64,000 nucleotides of DNA from Acidihalobacter ferrooxydans (GTDB taxonomy: Bacteria > Pseudomonadota > Gammaproteobacteria > DSM-5130 > Acidihalobacteraceae): contig NZ_CP019434.1 of NCBI RefSeq assembly GCF_001975725.1, positions 3,126,792-3,190,791 on the forward strand, read 5' to 3'. The notes under the pieces are model-generated. The model was not told the DNA's origin. It was given only the letters and a program-made list of their open reading frames with translations, and searched no databases. Of this stretch, positions 1 through 8,530 are shown piece by piece. The first letter of the stretch is position 1. Each line of letters starts with the position of its first letter. The translations under genes were made by a program, and so were the position numbers.

Positions 1-1233
1 ATCGCTGTTTGTCTTGGTCTGCTGCAGCCGACCGAGCAGAAACTCCATCGCCTCCATGTCGTCCATGGCGTGCAGGAATTTGCGCAGGATCCACAGTTTC
101 TGCAACTCTTCGGGGTCGGTCAGCAATTCTTCGCGGCGCGTGCCCGAGCGATTGATGTTGATCGCCGGATAGACACGTTTCTCGGCGATACGCCGGTCCA
201 TATGCACCTCCATGTTGCCGGTGCCTTTGAACTCCTCGTAAATCACCTCGTCCATCTTCGAGCCGGTGTCAATCAGCGCGGTCGCGAGGATGGTCAGCGA
301 ACCGCCCTCCTCCAGATTACGCGCGGCGCCGAAAAACCGCTTCGGACGGTGCAGTGCATTGGCATCGACACCGCCGGTCAGCACCTTGCCGGACGACGGA
401 ACCACAGTGTTGTAGGCGCGCGCCAAGCGTGTGATCGAATCGAGCAGGATCACCACATCGCGCTTGTGTTCGACGAGACGTTTGGCCTTCTCAATCACCA
501 TTTCGGCGACCTGGACGTGACGCGCTGCCGGTTCGTCGAAGGTCGAGGCGATGACCTCGCCGCGCACCATGCGCGACATTTCCGTCACCTCCTCGGGGCG
601 CTCGTCGATGAGCAACACGATCAGATAACTGTCCGGATAGTTCGCTGCGATACTTTGCGCGATATTCTGCAACATCATGGTCTTACCGGCCTTCGGCGGC
701 GATACGATCAAGCCACGCTGCCCCTTGCCGAACGGCGAGACAATGTCGATGACGCGCGCGGTGATGTCCTCCGTGCTGCCGTTGCCCAGTTCCATGCGCA
801 TGCGCGACTGTGCGTGCAAGGGCGTAAGATTTTCGAACAGCACCTTGTTTCTGGCGTTTTCCGGGGGCTCGAAGTTGATGTGATCTACCTTGAGCAGGGC
901 GAAATAACGCTCACCGTCCTTGGGTGGCCGAATCTTGCCCGCAATGGTATCGCCGGTGCGCAGATTGAACCGGCGGATCTGGCTGGGCGAAACATAAATA
1001 TCATCCGGGCCGGCAAGATACGAACTGTCCTCTCCGCGCAGGAATCCGAAGCCGTCCTGAAGGATTTCCAGCACGCCGTCGCCGTAGATATCCTCGCCGT
1101 TTCTGGCGTGCGCCTTGAGCATGGCGAAGATGATGTCCTGCTTGCGCGCCCGGGACAGGCCTTCGAGCTTCATTTCACGCGCGATTTCAACCAGCTCGGC
1201 GGCCGGCTTGAGTTTCAGTTCGGTTAGATTCAT
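1..1233 (-). CDS. rho: Transcription termination factor Rho (3' end cut by window edge)
   Basis: Hexameric RNA-dependent ATPase/helicase that ends transcription at Rho-dependent sites. The minus strand reads [18 protein letters not shown] from an ATG at 1231-1233. The N-terminal domain is followed by the cold-shock-like RNA-binding domain ([13 protein letters not shown], about residues 60-75), the Walker A region ([11 protein letters not shown], about 180-190), Walker B ([16 protein letters not shown]) and the Q/R-loop region. The last visible residues, QTKTNSD, match the conserved C-terminus of Rho, so only about ten residues and the stop are missing from 411 visible codons. There is no strong Shine-Dalgarno before the ATG. 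The leader, 1234-1390, is followed by nested repeats. Confidence 0.97.
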   Translation of the reverse strand, partial: MNLTELKLKPAAELVEIAREMKLEGLSRARKQDIIFAMLKAHARNGEDIYGDGVLEILQDGFGFLRGEDSSYLAGPDDIYVSPSQIRRFNLRTGDTIAGKIRPPKDGERYFALLKVDHINFEPPENARNKVLFENLTPLHAQSRMRMELGNGSTEDITARVIDIVSPFGKGQRGLIVSPPKAGKTMMLQNIAQSIAANYPDSYLIVLLIDERPEEVTEMSRMVRGEVIASTFDEPAARHVQVAEMVIEKAKRLVEHKRDVVILLDSITRLARAYNTVVPSSGKVLTGGVDANALHRPKRFFGAARNLEEGGSLTILATALIDTGSKMDEVIYEEFKGTGNMEVHMDRRIAEKRVYPAININRSGTRREELLTDPEELQKLWILRKFLHAMDDMEAMEFLLGRLQQTKTNSD

Positions 1234-1391
1234 AAGGAGTTGTAAGAGAAGGAAAGAATGGTTTTTTGGATGTAATGGCGTCGCAGCCCAAGACGGGCGG
1301 ACTTATGCAAGAGGGAATATTTCGAGTCAGCCCAAGACTGAACGGGCAGCTAGGGAAGTTACCACGCAAATACTGTGACGTCTAGCCTGAG

Positions 1392-1677
1392 CCCGGATGT
1401 TTCTTAAATTCGTGCTGAAATCGCACCGGATCTGGGTTTCACAAGAAACCCCCGAAAGAACGGCGTATCGGTGCTGACGGCCGACTGAGCAAATGTCCTC
1501 GTTGAACCCGGATAATCCATCAGGCGCGGTGATGATTGCGCAGGGCATCGTTGCGCTATACCCGAGCGAAGAAAATTTCTTCGGGTACAAAGGTCAATCA
1601 GGACGCTTCAGCTAACGAATCAGCCGGGTTGAATCAAAAGACCCGCGAGATCGGTGGACATTTGGGCAATGTCCGGG
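1392..1677. mobile_element. Family A MITE-like repeat (copy A1), interrupted by a family B element
   Basis: The ends are an imperfect inverted repeat (CCCGGATGTTTCTTAAAT at the left, ATTTGGGCAATGTCCGGG at the right). The interior matches the family A copies at 57547-57704 and 32226-32386. It is 286 bp long because a family B element (1507-1627) plus a 6-bp duplication sits inside. Removing these 127 bp leaves 159 bp, the normal family A length. It has no coding capacity and fills the rho-gltX intergenic region. Confidence 0.75.
1507..1627. mobile_element. Family B MITE-like element (B1) inserted in A1
   Basis: About 121 bp flanked by direct repeats GTTGAA (1501-1506 and 1628-1633), with weak terminal inverted repeats (CCCGGATAATCC at the left, GATTCAGCCGG-like at the right). 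It interrupts family A copy A1. The first 45 bases resemble 25061-25110 and the two ends resemble 13743-14040. It contains a short AT-rich palindrome (GAAGAAAATTTCTTC, about 1568-1582). Non-coding. The exact ends are uncertain by a base or two. Confidence 0.6.
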
Positions 1678-1702
1678 CCAAGCACACCGGCTGATACGCC
1701 CT

Positions 1703-3103
1703 TCAGCGTCGCTGCACATATTCCACCGCACGCTGCAAACGGGGCAGCACACGCTCACGCCCCAACAGTTCCAGGGTCACGTCGATCGGCGGCGAGACGG
1801 AACCGCCGCTGCAGGCCACGCGCAAGGGCTGGGCAACCTTGCCCAGCTTGAGTTCGCGGCGTTCGGCCACATCTGCGACGACACTGTGTATCGCCGTCGC
1901 CGACCACTCCGGCAGCGCGGCAAACGCTTCGCTCATTTCGACCAGCAACGGCTCGGCTTCGGCCGTCAGATTTTTTTTCGCGGCCTTTTCATCATAGTCA
2001 TCGAACTCGCGATAGAAGAACACGCTGTTTTCAGCCATTTCGACCAGCGTCCTGGCCCGCTCGCGCTGCACCTCGACCACCCGTTCCAACGCCGGCCCCT
2101 GCGCCGGATCGATGCCGAGTCGGCCCATGTGCCAACTCAGGTGCCGTGCGACGTGCTCAAGCGGACTGGTCTTGAAATAGTGCTGGTTGAGCCAGAGCAG
2201 CTTCTGATGGTTGAGCGCCGAGGCTCCCTTGTTCACGTCTTGGATGTCGAAATGGGCGATCATCTCATCAAGCGTGAAGATCTCCTGATCGCCATGCGAC
2301 CAGCCAAGACGAACGAGGTAGTTCAGCACCGCCTCCGGCAGCAGCCCCATGTCGCGGTATTCGAGCACGCTCGCCGCACCCTGGCGCTTGGAGAGTTTCT
2401 TGCCGTCCTCACCCAGAATCATCGCCACATGCGCATATTTCGGCACCGGCGCACCCAACGCGCGCAGGATATTCATCTGCCGCGGGGTGTTGTTGATGTG
2501 ATCGTCGCCACGGATCACGTGAGTGATGCCCATGTCCATGTCGTCGACCACCACCGTAAGATTATAGGTCGGCGTGCCATCGGAGCGAGCAATGATGAGG
2601 TCGTCCAGTTCGGCATTCTCGAACACAATCGGGCCGTGGATCAGATCGTCGACGACCACCTGGCCCTCCGTCGGATTGCGCAAGCGCACCACCGGCTCGA
2701 CGCCTTCGCGCGGCTCGGTACGGCTGCGACAGCGCCCATCGTAGCGCGGTTTCTCGCCACGAGCGCGCTGCTCCTCGCGCATGGTTTCCAACTCTTCCTT
2801 GCTGCAATAGCAATGATAGGCATGGCCGTTGTCGAGCAGTTGCCGCACGATCGCGCGATAACGGTCGAATCGCTGCGTCTGATAGAACGGCCCCTCGTCG
2901 TACTCCAGCCCCAGCCAGGCCATGCCTTCGAGAATGGCATTGACCGATTCCGGCGTGGAGCGCTCAAGATCGGTATCCTCCACGCGCAACACAAAGGCGC
3001 CGCCGTGGCGCCGGGCATATAACCAGGAGAACAACGCGGTGCGCGCACCGCCAATGTGCAGATAGCCGGTCGGACTGGGGGCAAAACGGGTACGTACGGT
3101 CAT
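1703..3103 (-). CDS. gltX: Glutamyl-tRNA synthetase
   Basis: Class I aminoacyl-tRNA synthetase charging tRNA(Glu). Visible are the HIGH-type motif in [16 protein letters not shown] (residues 9-24), the zinc-binding region with CYCSKEELE and a later GRCR (about residues 97-125), and the KMSKS equivalent KLSKRQGA (about residue 240). The 466 aa match the usual size of bacterial GluRS. The frame opens at a TTG at 3127, but the ATG at 3101-3103 places [13 protein letters not shown] at the usual N-terminus and is preferred. The last residues, VEYVQRR, lie just before the family A/B repeats. It is a single gene, separated from rho by repeats. Confidence 0.95.
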   Translation of the reverse strand: MTVRTRFAPSPTGYLHIGGARTALFSWLYARRHGGAFVLRVEDTDLERSTPESVNAILEGMAWLGLEYDEGPFYQTQRFDRYRAIVRQLLDNGHAYHCYCSKEELETMREEQRARGEKPRYDGRCRSRTEPREGVEPVVRLRNPTEGQVVVDDLIHGPIVFENAELDDLIIARSDGTPTYNLTVVVDDMDMGITHVIRGDDHINNTPRQMNILRALGAPVPKYAHVAMILGEDGKKLSKRQGAASVLEYRDMGLLPEAVLNYLVRLGWSHGDQEIFTLDEMIAHFDIQDVNKGASALNHQKLLWLNQHYFKTSPLEHVARHLSWHMGRLGIDPAQGPALERVVEVQRERARTLVEMAENSVFFYREFDDYDEKAAKKNLTAEAEPLLVEMSEAFAALPEWSATAIHSVVADVAERRELKLGKVAQPLRVACSGGSVSPPIDVTLELLGRERVLPRLQRAVEYVQRR

Positions 3104-3147
3104 AGCGTGTCGTTCAGATATAGGCAAAGGAAAGAGGCGATCTTAAC

Positions 3148-3210
3148 CCGAATGTTTCATAACTACCGCTGATATCGCGCCGGATTGGTGGTCGTTGTGA
3201 AAAATTCGGG
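3148..3210. repeat. Family A repeat, internally deleted copy (A2, 63 bp)
   Basis: Both family A termini are present (CCCGAATGTTTCATAACTA at the left, GTTGTGAAAAATTCGGG at the right), but about 100 bp of the middle are missing, leaving a 63-bp near-palindrome. It sits between the end of pgpA and the start of gltX (both minus strand) and could form a hairpin in a transcript reading through. Confidence 0.7.
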
Positions 3211-3218
3211 CTAAGGAT

Positions 3219-3707
3219 TCAGGTCAGCGCGTGCATGACCACCTGCATGATAATCAGCGCGTAAATACCGGCGAACACATCGTCCATCATGATGCCGACA
3301 CCGCCACGCAGCCTGCGGTCGGCCCAGCTTGCCGGCCAGGGTTTGAACACGTCGAGCACGCGAAACAGCACGAAACCGAGCAGCACCCACGGCCAGGCCA
3401 GCGGGGCGCCGATCATGGTGATCAGATAGCCGACGATCTCGTCCCACACGATGCCGCCGTGATCGTGCACGCCGAGCAGTTCCGACGAACGCCCGCAAAT
3501 CCAGAAACCCGCGACCATGGCCAACACCGTCAACGCCAGATAGGCCGCCAGCGGCAAATAACTCATCGCCACGAACAGGGGAATGGCCACCACCGTGCCT
3601 GCCGTGCCCGGCGCCACGGGCGCCAGACCGGCGCCGAAGCCAAAAGCCAGCAAATGCACCGGATGGCCAAACACGACCCTGGCCGACGGCTGCCTGGAGG
3701 CGCGCAT
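3219..3707 (-). CDS. pgpA: Phosphatidylglycerophosphatase A
   Basis: Membrane phosphatase that converts phosphatidylglycerol phosphate to phosphatidylglycerol. The 162 aa carry the family motifs APGTAGTVVAIPLF (about 25-38), GGIVWDEIVGYLI (about 84-96), FRVLDVFKPWPASWAD (about 113-128) and GGVGIMMDDVFAGIYA (about 133-148), with three to four hydrophobic segments. The frame is open upstream to 3818, but the ATG at 3705-3707 overlaps the thiL stop as TGATG. Translational coupling supports this start (MRASRQPSARV). It is the last gene of the ribH-nusB-thiL-pgpA operon. Confidence 0.92.
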   Translation of the reverse strand: MRASRQPSARVVFGHPVHLLAFGFGAGLAPVAPGTAGTVVAIPLFVAMSYLPLAAYLALTVLAMVAGFWICGRSSELLGVHDHGGIVWDEIVGYLITMIGAPLAWPWVLLGFVLFRVLDVFKPWPASWADRRLRGGVGIMMDDVFAGIYALIIMQVVMHALT

Positions 3708-4672
3708 CAATCGTTCTCCCGAAAATGGTCGTAACCTGCCGTGACCGGCGTCACGAAAGGCTGCCCGGCGGCATCCGTCAGCTGCAACCCCGGCTCGGAC
3801 ACGATACGGCCGATGCACGTGCAGCGCAAAGCCAGCTCATCCATGCCGGCGAGGATCGCCCCGGCACGATCCGGCGCGACGGTAAACAGCAGCTCGTAAT
3901 CGTCGCCTGCACTCAAGGCCAGCTCGCGCGCATCGGCCTGCCCCGCCACAACCGCCGACACCGGCAGCGCATCGACATCGAGCACCGCGCCGACGCCACT
4001 GGCACGCAGCACATGTCGCAGATCGCCCGCGAGGCCATCGGATACGTCGATCGCGGCGCTCGCCCGTCCGCGCAGCACGAGCCCCGCTTCCACGCGCGGC
4101 GTCGGACAGTCGAGCCGCGCCCGCATGGCCGCGCCGTCGGACGCCTCCAGCGTACGGCGGCCCTGCTGCCAGGCCAGGCCCAGCCCGGCATCGCCCAGCG
4201 TGCCCGTGACGTAGATCGCATCGCCAACGTGCGCGCCACTGCGCCGCACGTCCATTCCGGGCGGGACGAAACCGCTCGCCTGCACAGTGATCGACAATGG
4301 GCCGCGGGTCGTGTCGCCGCCGACCAGACTCACGCCATACTGCTCTGCCAGCGCGAAGAAGCCCTCGGCAAACGCCTCCAGCCAGCGCGGCTCGGGCTGC
4401 GGCAGCGTCAATGACAGGGCAACCCAGGCCGGCTCGGCGCCCATCGCAGCCAGATCGCTCAGATTCACCGCCAGCGCCTTGTGGCCGATAGCAGCCGGAT
4501 CCGTTGCGGCCGGGAAATGCACCCCGGCGACCAGCGTATCGACAGTGACAGCGAGTTGCCGGGCAGCCGGGACGGTCAACACGGCCGCATCATCGCCGAT
4601 CCCCAGGATGACGTCGCCACGCGCCGAACGGCGCCTGAAATACAGATCGATCAGATCGAATTCGCCCGGCAC
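3707..4672 (-). CDS. thiL: Thiamine-monophosphate kinase
   Basis: Phosphorylates thiamine monophosphate to thiamine diphosphate with ATP. The AIR-synthase/ThiL fold motifs are clear: GIGDDAAVL (about 24-32), VDTLVAGVHF (about 45-54), NLSDLAAMGA (about 71-80), GGDTTRGPL (about 118-126) and DVSDGLAGDL (about 208-217). The start is set at a GTG (4670-4672), with CAGGAG six bases upstream giving MPGEFDLIDLYF, the normal ThiL N-terminus. The open frame extends further upstream into nusB and should not be used. The resulting 321 aa are close to the E. coli length. It is coupled to pgpA by TGATG. Confidence 0.93.
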   Translation of the reverse strand: MPGEFDLIDLYFRRRSARGDVILGIGDDAAVLTVPAARQLAVTVDTLVAGVHFPAATDPAAIGHKALAVNLSDLAAMGAEPAWVALSLTLPQPEPRWLEAFAEGFFALAEQYGVSLVGGDTTRGPLSITVQASGFVPPGMDVRRSGAHVGDAIYVTGTLGDAGLGLAWQQGRRTLEASDGAAMRARLDCPTPRVEAGLVLRGRASAAIDVSDGLAGDLRHVLRASGVGAVLDVDALPVSAVVAGQADARELALSAGDDYELLFTVAPDRAGAILAGMDELALRCTCIGRIVSEPGLQLTDAAGQPFVTPVTAGYDHFREND

Positions 4673-4709
4673 GAGAGGCTCCTGGATACTGCGGACGCGC
4701 TGTCCTGCC

Positions 4710-5165
4710 TCAGCGCGCGGCCGCTGCGATTTCCGCTTCGCGCAGACGGCGTACGGCCTTGTCCAGCACGCCATTGACAAAGCGATGGCCTTGCTCGGCA
4801 CCGAACACCTTGGCCAGATCGACCGCCTCGTTGAGGACCACGCGGTAAGGCACATCCAGACGCTCGATCAGCTCATAGGTCGCCAGGCGCAACACGGCAC
4901 GCTCGACGGGATCAACCAGCGCCAGTGCGCGATCGAGAAACGGCTCGACTGCCGCGTCCAGCTCGGCGACGCGTTCGGGAACGCCCAGCGTCAGCTCGCG
5001 GAAATAATCGAGATCGGCGCCTTTGAGCGGACGCTCCTCCCGGAACTGCGTCAGGATGTCCTTGGGGCTGTCGCCGGTCATCTGCCACTGGTAGAGCGCC
5101 TGTAGCGCAACACGGCGCGCCGCATGGCGCCCCTGCACGAGCCGACGGAGTTCATCCTGGTTCAT
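4710..5165 (-). CDS. nusB: Transcription antitermination factor NusB
   Basis: Small all-helical RNA-binding protein that forms the boxA-binding heterodimer with NusE (S10) for rRNA antitermination. The 151 aa contain ARRVALQALYQWQMTG near the N-terminus and the conserved C-terminal stretch VVLNEAVDLAKVFG followed by HRFVNGVLDKAVR. It starts 4 bases after the ribH stop. The neighbours ribH, thiL and pgpA are its standard operon partners in proteobacteria. Confidence 0.95.
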   Translation of the reverse strand: MNQDELRRLVQGRHAARRVALQALYQWQMTGDSPKDILTQFREERPLKGADLDYFRELTLGVPERVAELDAAVEPFLDRALALVDPVERAVLRLATYELIERLDVPYRVVLNEAVDLAKVFGAEQGHRFVNGVLDKAVRRLREAEIAAAAR

Positions 5166-5169
5166 TGTG

Positions 5170-5646
5170 TCAGCCGTTTAACTGCTTGAACAAACTCACC
5201 ATTTCCAGCGCCGTCATAGCGGCGTCCCAACCCTTGTTGCCGACCTTGGTACCGGCCCGCTCGATGGCCTGTTCGATGGTATTCGTGGTCAACACGCCAT
5301 TGATCACGGGCAGGCCACTGGCCAGCGCAACGCCCGCCAGACCCTTGGCACTTTCGCCCGCCACGTAATCGAAGTGCGGCGTGGCGCCGCGGATCACCGC
5401 GCCGAGCGCGATGAGCGCCGTGTAGCGTCCACCCTGCGCCATGACCTGCGCGGTCAGCGGCAGTTCGAACGCGCCCGGCACCCGCACCACTTCGATGGCG
5501 GATTCGGCCACGCCATGACGCTTCAGCGCATCCAGTGCGCCTTCCAGCAAACGCTCCACGATAAAGCCGTTGAACCGTGCCAGCACAATGCCGAACCGGG
5601 CCTCGCCGACGGCATAATCGCCTTCGTAAATCTTTAACTGTGACAT
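5170..5646 (-). CDS. ribH: 6,7-dimethyl-8-ribityllumazine synthase
   Basis: Penultimate step of riboflavin synthesis: condenses 5-amino-6-ribitylamino-uracil with dihydroxybutanone phosphate. The 158 aa show [19 protein letters not shown] (about 19-37), [11 protein letters not shown] (about 54-64), [16 protein letters not shown] (about 79-94) with the catalytic-region His, and [16 protein letters not shown] (about 117-132). The ATG at 5644-5646 (MSQLKIYEG) is preferred to the ATG five codons upstream because GGGAA lies a suitable distance before it. It heads the nusB operon. The ribD, ribE and ribBA genes that often precede it are absent; mobA is divergent instead. Confidence 0.94.
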   Translation of the reverse strand: MSQLKIYEGDYAVGEARFGIVLARFNGFIVERLLEGALDALKRHGVAESAIEVVRVPGAFELPLTAQVMAQGGRYTALIALGAVIRGATPHFDYVAGESAKGLAGVALASGLPVINGVLTTNTIEQAIERAGTKVGNKGWDAAMTALEMVSLFKQLNG

Positions 5647-5790
5647 GAGAAGTTCCCGCATGTGGATCGCGCGTTTTATGAATCGCGCGCATGAATCGTG
5701 CTGGTAAAGCGGCGAACCGCAAAGGCGCGCATGATACCATGCGTATGCCCTCGGTCGGCACCCGACTCACCGCCACACACGTGCACCGCC

Positions 5791-6426
5791 ATGCCTCTCA
5801 CCACGCCCGAACGCGCCCGAATCACGGCCGTCATCCTCGCCGGCGGCGCCGGTCGGCGCATGGGCGGCGAGGACAAGGGGCTGCTCGACCTGGCCGGACG
5901 CAGCCTCACCGCACACGTCCTCGAATGCATCCGCCCGCAAGTCGGCCAGGTCGTGATCAGCGCCAACCGCAATGCCGCGCGCTATGCCCGGTTCGGCGTC
6001 GATGTGATCGCGGATGAGACACCCGGCTTCCAGGGGCCGCTGGCCGGCATCGCCGCCGCACTCGCGCACATCGACACCCCGCTGCTGCTCAGCCTGCCCT
6101 GCGACACCCCCTTCCCGCCGGCCAATCTGGCCGAACGCCTGCAACGCCAGCTTGCCGCGACCGGCGCCGACCTTGCCGTAGTCCATGACGGCCAGCGTCT
6201 GCATCCGGTCTTCGCCCTGCTGCGGCGCAGCGTCCTGCCCGCATTGCAGGCTTACCTCGCCTCGGGTGGCCGCAAGATGCACACCTGGATCGCCACGCAA
6301 CGCCACACGACGGTCGATTTCGCGGATGCGGCGACGAACTTCGACAACATCAACACCCCCGAGCAACGCGATCGACTCGCCGCGCGCCTGACCGGCATCG
6401 TCTCGAACACTACAAGCGCACCATAA
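5791..6426 (+). CDS. mobA: Molybdenum cofactor guanylyltransferase
   Basis: Transfers GMP to molybdopterin to make the Mo-bis(MGD) precursor. The 211 aa contain the nucleotide-binding loop ITAVILAGGAGRRMGGEDKG (about 11-30) and LSLPCDTPFPPANLA (about 99-113), with the metal-binding Asp, plus FDNINTPEQ near the C-terminus, all typical of MobA. The start is taken at ATG 5791, since the longer open frame overlaps the likely promoter region shared with the divergent ribH. The stop lies in a 19-bp palindrome (GCGCACCATAATGGTGCGC, 6416-6434) that could help end the transcript but has no T-run. Confidence 0.93.
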   Translation: MPLTTPERARITAVILAGGAGRRMGGEDKGLLDLAGRSLTAHVLECIRPQVGQVVISANRNAARYARFGVDVIADETPGFQGPLAGIAAALAHIDTPLLLSLPCDTPFPPANLAERLQRQLAATGADLAVVHDGQRLHPVFALLRRSVLPALQAYLASGGRKMHTWIATQRHTTVDFADAATNFDNINTPEQRDRLAARLTGIVSNTTSAP

Positions 6427-6525
6427 TGGTGCGCAAGCAGAACGAAATTCAGCAACTCTCGCTTGCCTGGACGCTCCAGCCCTCATGATCCCTGACTCGG
6501 CACCGATGTTGCAAGCGACTGTCTC

Positions 6526-7296
6526 ATGACCGCCTCCAGCACCCATAACACGGTGATTTTCACCGATCTCGACCACACACTGCTCGACGCCCGTGGCGCC
6601 GGCCCGGCCGGCGCTGCAGTGCGGCGGGTCAGTGCCCGCGGCATCCCGGTGGTGCCGGCCACGAGCAAGACCGCCGCCGAAACCCTTGCCTTGCTACGCG
6701 GCTGGGGCATCCACGGCCCCGCCGTGGTCGAAAACGGGTCTGCACTCTGTCTGCCGACCCGCCCCGGACACTGGCGCGTGCGCCGGCTCACACGCCAGAG
6801 CTACGCCGATGTGCGCTACAGCGTCCGGCGCCTACGCCGAGCGCTCGACCTGGACATGCCCGGCTTCGGCGACTGGTCGCTGCCTGAGCTCATGCACCAC
6901 GTAGGCCTCACCCCGCCACAGGCGCTTGCCGCACGCACACGGCTGGCGAGCGAGCCGCTGCGCTGGCGCGGCGCGGCGCCGCCGGCCTTTCTCGCCGGAC
7001 TCGACGCTGCCGGTCTTACCGCCATCGGCGGTGGCCGCTTCCTGACCGTGCTCCCGCGCAGCGCCGACAAGGCTGACGGCGCGCGCGAACTGCTGCGCCA
7101 CTGGCACCCCTTCCGCCGCCGACCGCGCATCGTCGCGCTGGGCGACGCACCGAACGACCGCAACCTGCTCGCCTTCGCCGACCTCGCAGCCTGCCTGCCC
7201 GGCCCGAATCCACTGACCGGCATCGATTGCCTGCATCCCGCCCACGCCGGGCCGGAAGGCTGGCTCGACGCCCTCAAGCAACTAGGAGTCATCTGA
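6526..7296 (+). CDS. gpgP: Glucosyl/mannosyl-3-phosphoglycerate phosphatase (HAD family)
   Basis: Mannosyl-3-phosphoglycerate phosphatase-type HAD hydrolase, 256 aa. Motif I is VIFTDLDHTLLD (residues 10-21), with the nucleophile and acid Asp as DLD. Motif II is VPATSKTAAET. The metal-binding motif IV is ALGDAPNDRNLLAFAD (about 204-219). The gene overlaps the next one (TGATG at 7294-7298), which encodes a GT81 glucosyl-3-phosphoglycerate synthase. It therefore very likely dephosphorylates glucosyl-3-phosphoglycerate to glucosylglycerate, a compatible solute. Mannosyl substrate use cannot be excluded from sequence. Confidence 0.85.
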   Translation: MTASSTHNTVIFTDLDHTLLDARGAGPAGAAVRRVSARGIPVVPATSKTAAETLALLRGWGIHGPAVVENGSALCLPTRPGHWRVRRLTRQSYADVRYSVRRLRRALDLDMPGFGDWSLPELMHHVGLTPPQALAARTRLASEPLRWRGAAPPAFLAGLDAAGLTAIGGGRFLTVLPRSADKADGARELLRHWHPFRRRPRIVALGDAPNDRNLLAFADLAACLPGPNPLTGIDCLHPAHAGPEGWLDALKQLGVI

Positions 7297-8504
7297 TGAG
7301 CGATTTCCACCAGAACGGCCCCATCGCCACCCTGCACGACCTCGGCACCCGCTCGCTCGCATCGCTGGAGGCCGAACTGACCCACATCGCGCGCCGCCGC
7401 CCGCTGGCGCTGATCATCCCCTCGCTGTATTCCGAGCTGGAAGGTCCGGCGCTCGGGCCGATGCTCGATACCATCGCCGAGATCCCCTACCTGTCCACCA
7501 TCATCATCGGACTCGACCAGGCCGACCGCGAACAGTATCTACACGCCCAAAAATTTTTCGCGCGGCTGCCGCAAACCGTCCACATCCTGTGGCACGACGG
7601 TCCGCGCCTGCGCGACGTCGACGCCCAACTCGCCGCCGCCGGCCTCTCGCCCGGCCAGCCCGGCAAAGGACGCAACGTCTGGTACTGTCTCGGCTTCGCC
7701 GCCACCTGCGGCATGGCCGAAGTCGTTGCCGTGCATGATGCCGACATTCTCACCTACGACCGCGCCCTGCCGGCCAAGCTGTTCTACCCGGTCGCCTCCG
7801 ATGCCGGCTTCGGGTTCTGCAAGGGCTACTACGCGCGCAGCAACGGCACGCACCTCGGCGGACGGGTCAGCCGGCTGTTCCTCACCCCGCTGCTTCGCGC
7901 CCTGAAACTAGCGCTCGGCCCCCTGAGCTTTCTCGAATTTCTCGACGCCTTCCGCTATCCGTTGTCCGGCGAGTTCGCCGTCGCTGCCGGCGACATATCG
8001 AAACTGCGCATCCCGGCGAACTGGGGGCTGGAAATCGGCCTGCTCTCGGAGGTCTACCGCAGCCTGAATCCCAAACAGGTCTGTCAGGTCGACATCGCCG
8101 CGCGCTACGACCACAAGCATCAGACCCTCTCGCCCGATGACGCCACGCGGGGTCTGTCGCGCATGAGCCGTGAAATCGCCCTGTCGATCTACCGCAAACT
8201 GGCCACCGAAGGCGTCACGCTGACGCCGGAACTGTTCCGCGCCCTGAAAGCCTCCTATCTGCGCGGCGCGCTGGACCTAATCCAGCACTACCATTCCGAT
8301 GCCAGACTCAATGGTCTGGAATACAGTTTCCACGATGAGGAAGTCGCCGTGGACGCGTTCTCCCGCGCGGTCATCGAAGCCGGCGAGGACTACCTGGCCA
8401 CGCCGTTCGAACCTGCCTACATCTCCAACTGGAGCCGCGTCATCAGTGCCCTGCCGGATATTCCGGAAGCCCTGTGCGATGCTGTCGCACGCGATGCAGC
8501 GTAA
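7296..8504 (+). CDS. gpgS: Glucosyl-3-phosphoglycerate synthase (GT81-like)
   Basis: GT-A glycosyltransferase that joins NDP-glucose to 3-phosphoglycerate. The 402 aa begin MSDFHQNGPIATLHDLG, followed by ALIIPSLYSELEGPAL (about 32-47) and the metal-binding VHDADILTYDR (about 146-156; DxD-type), which are features of the GpgS family. The start ATG overlaps the gpgP stop and has AGGAG nine bases upstream. The pair forms a two-step glucosylglycerate pathway, a known osmolyte route in salt- or nitrogen-stressed bacteria. It ends 26 bp from the convergent sseA, separated by a short GC-rich hairpin (CCCGCCGGCTTGTCGGG). Confidence 0.87.
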   Translation: MSDFHQNGPIATLHDLGTRSLASLEAELTHIARRRPLALIIPSLYSELEGPALGPMLDTIAEIPYLSTIIIGLDQADREQYLHAQKFFARLPQTVHILWHDGPRLRDVDAQLAAAGLSPGQPGKGRNVWYCLGFAATCGMAEVVAVHDADILTYDRALPAKLFYPVASDAGFGFCKGYYARSNGTHLGGRVSRLFLTPLLRALKLALGPLSFLEFLDAFRYPLSGEFAVAAGDISKLRIPANWGLEIGLLSEVYRSLNPKQVCQVDIAARYDHKHQTLSPDDATRGLSRMSREIALSIYRKLATEGVTLTPELFRALKASYLRGALDLIQHYHSDARLNGLEYSFHDEEVAVDAFSRAVIEAGEDYLATPFEPAYISNWSRVISALPDIPEALCDAVARDAA

Positions 8505-8530
8505 ACCCGCCGGCTTGTCGGGTATGCAAT

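Noticed and set aside
1560-1590. Terminator for gltX or rho at the GAAGAAAATTTCTTC palindrome
   Set aside because: Stem is AT-rich, no T-run follows, and the palindrome belongs to the B1 element.
5647-5790. FMN riboswitch upstream of ribH
   Set aside because: The interval is short, shared with divergent mobA, and shows none of the conserved FMN-element sequence blocks.
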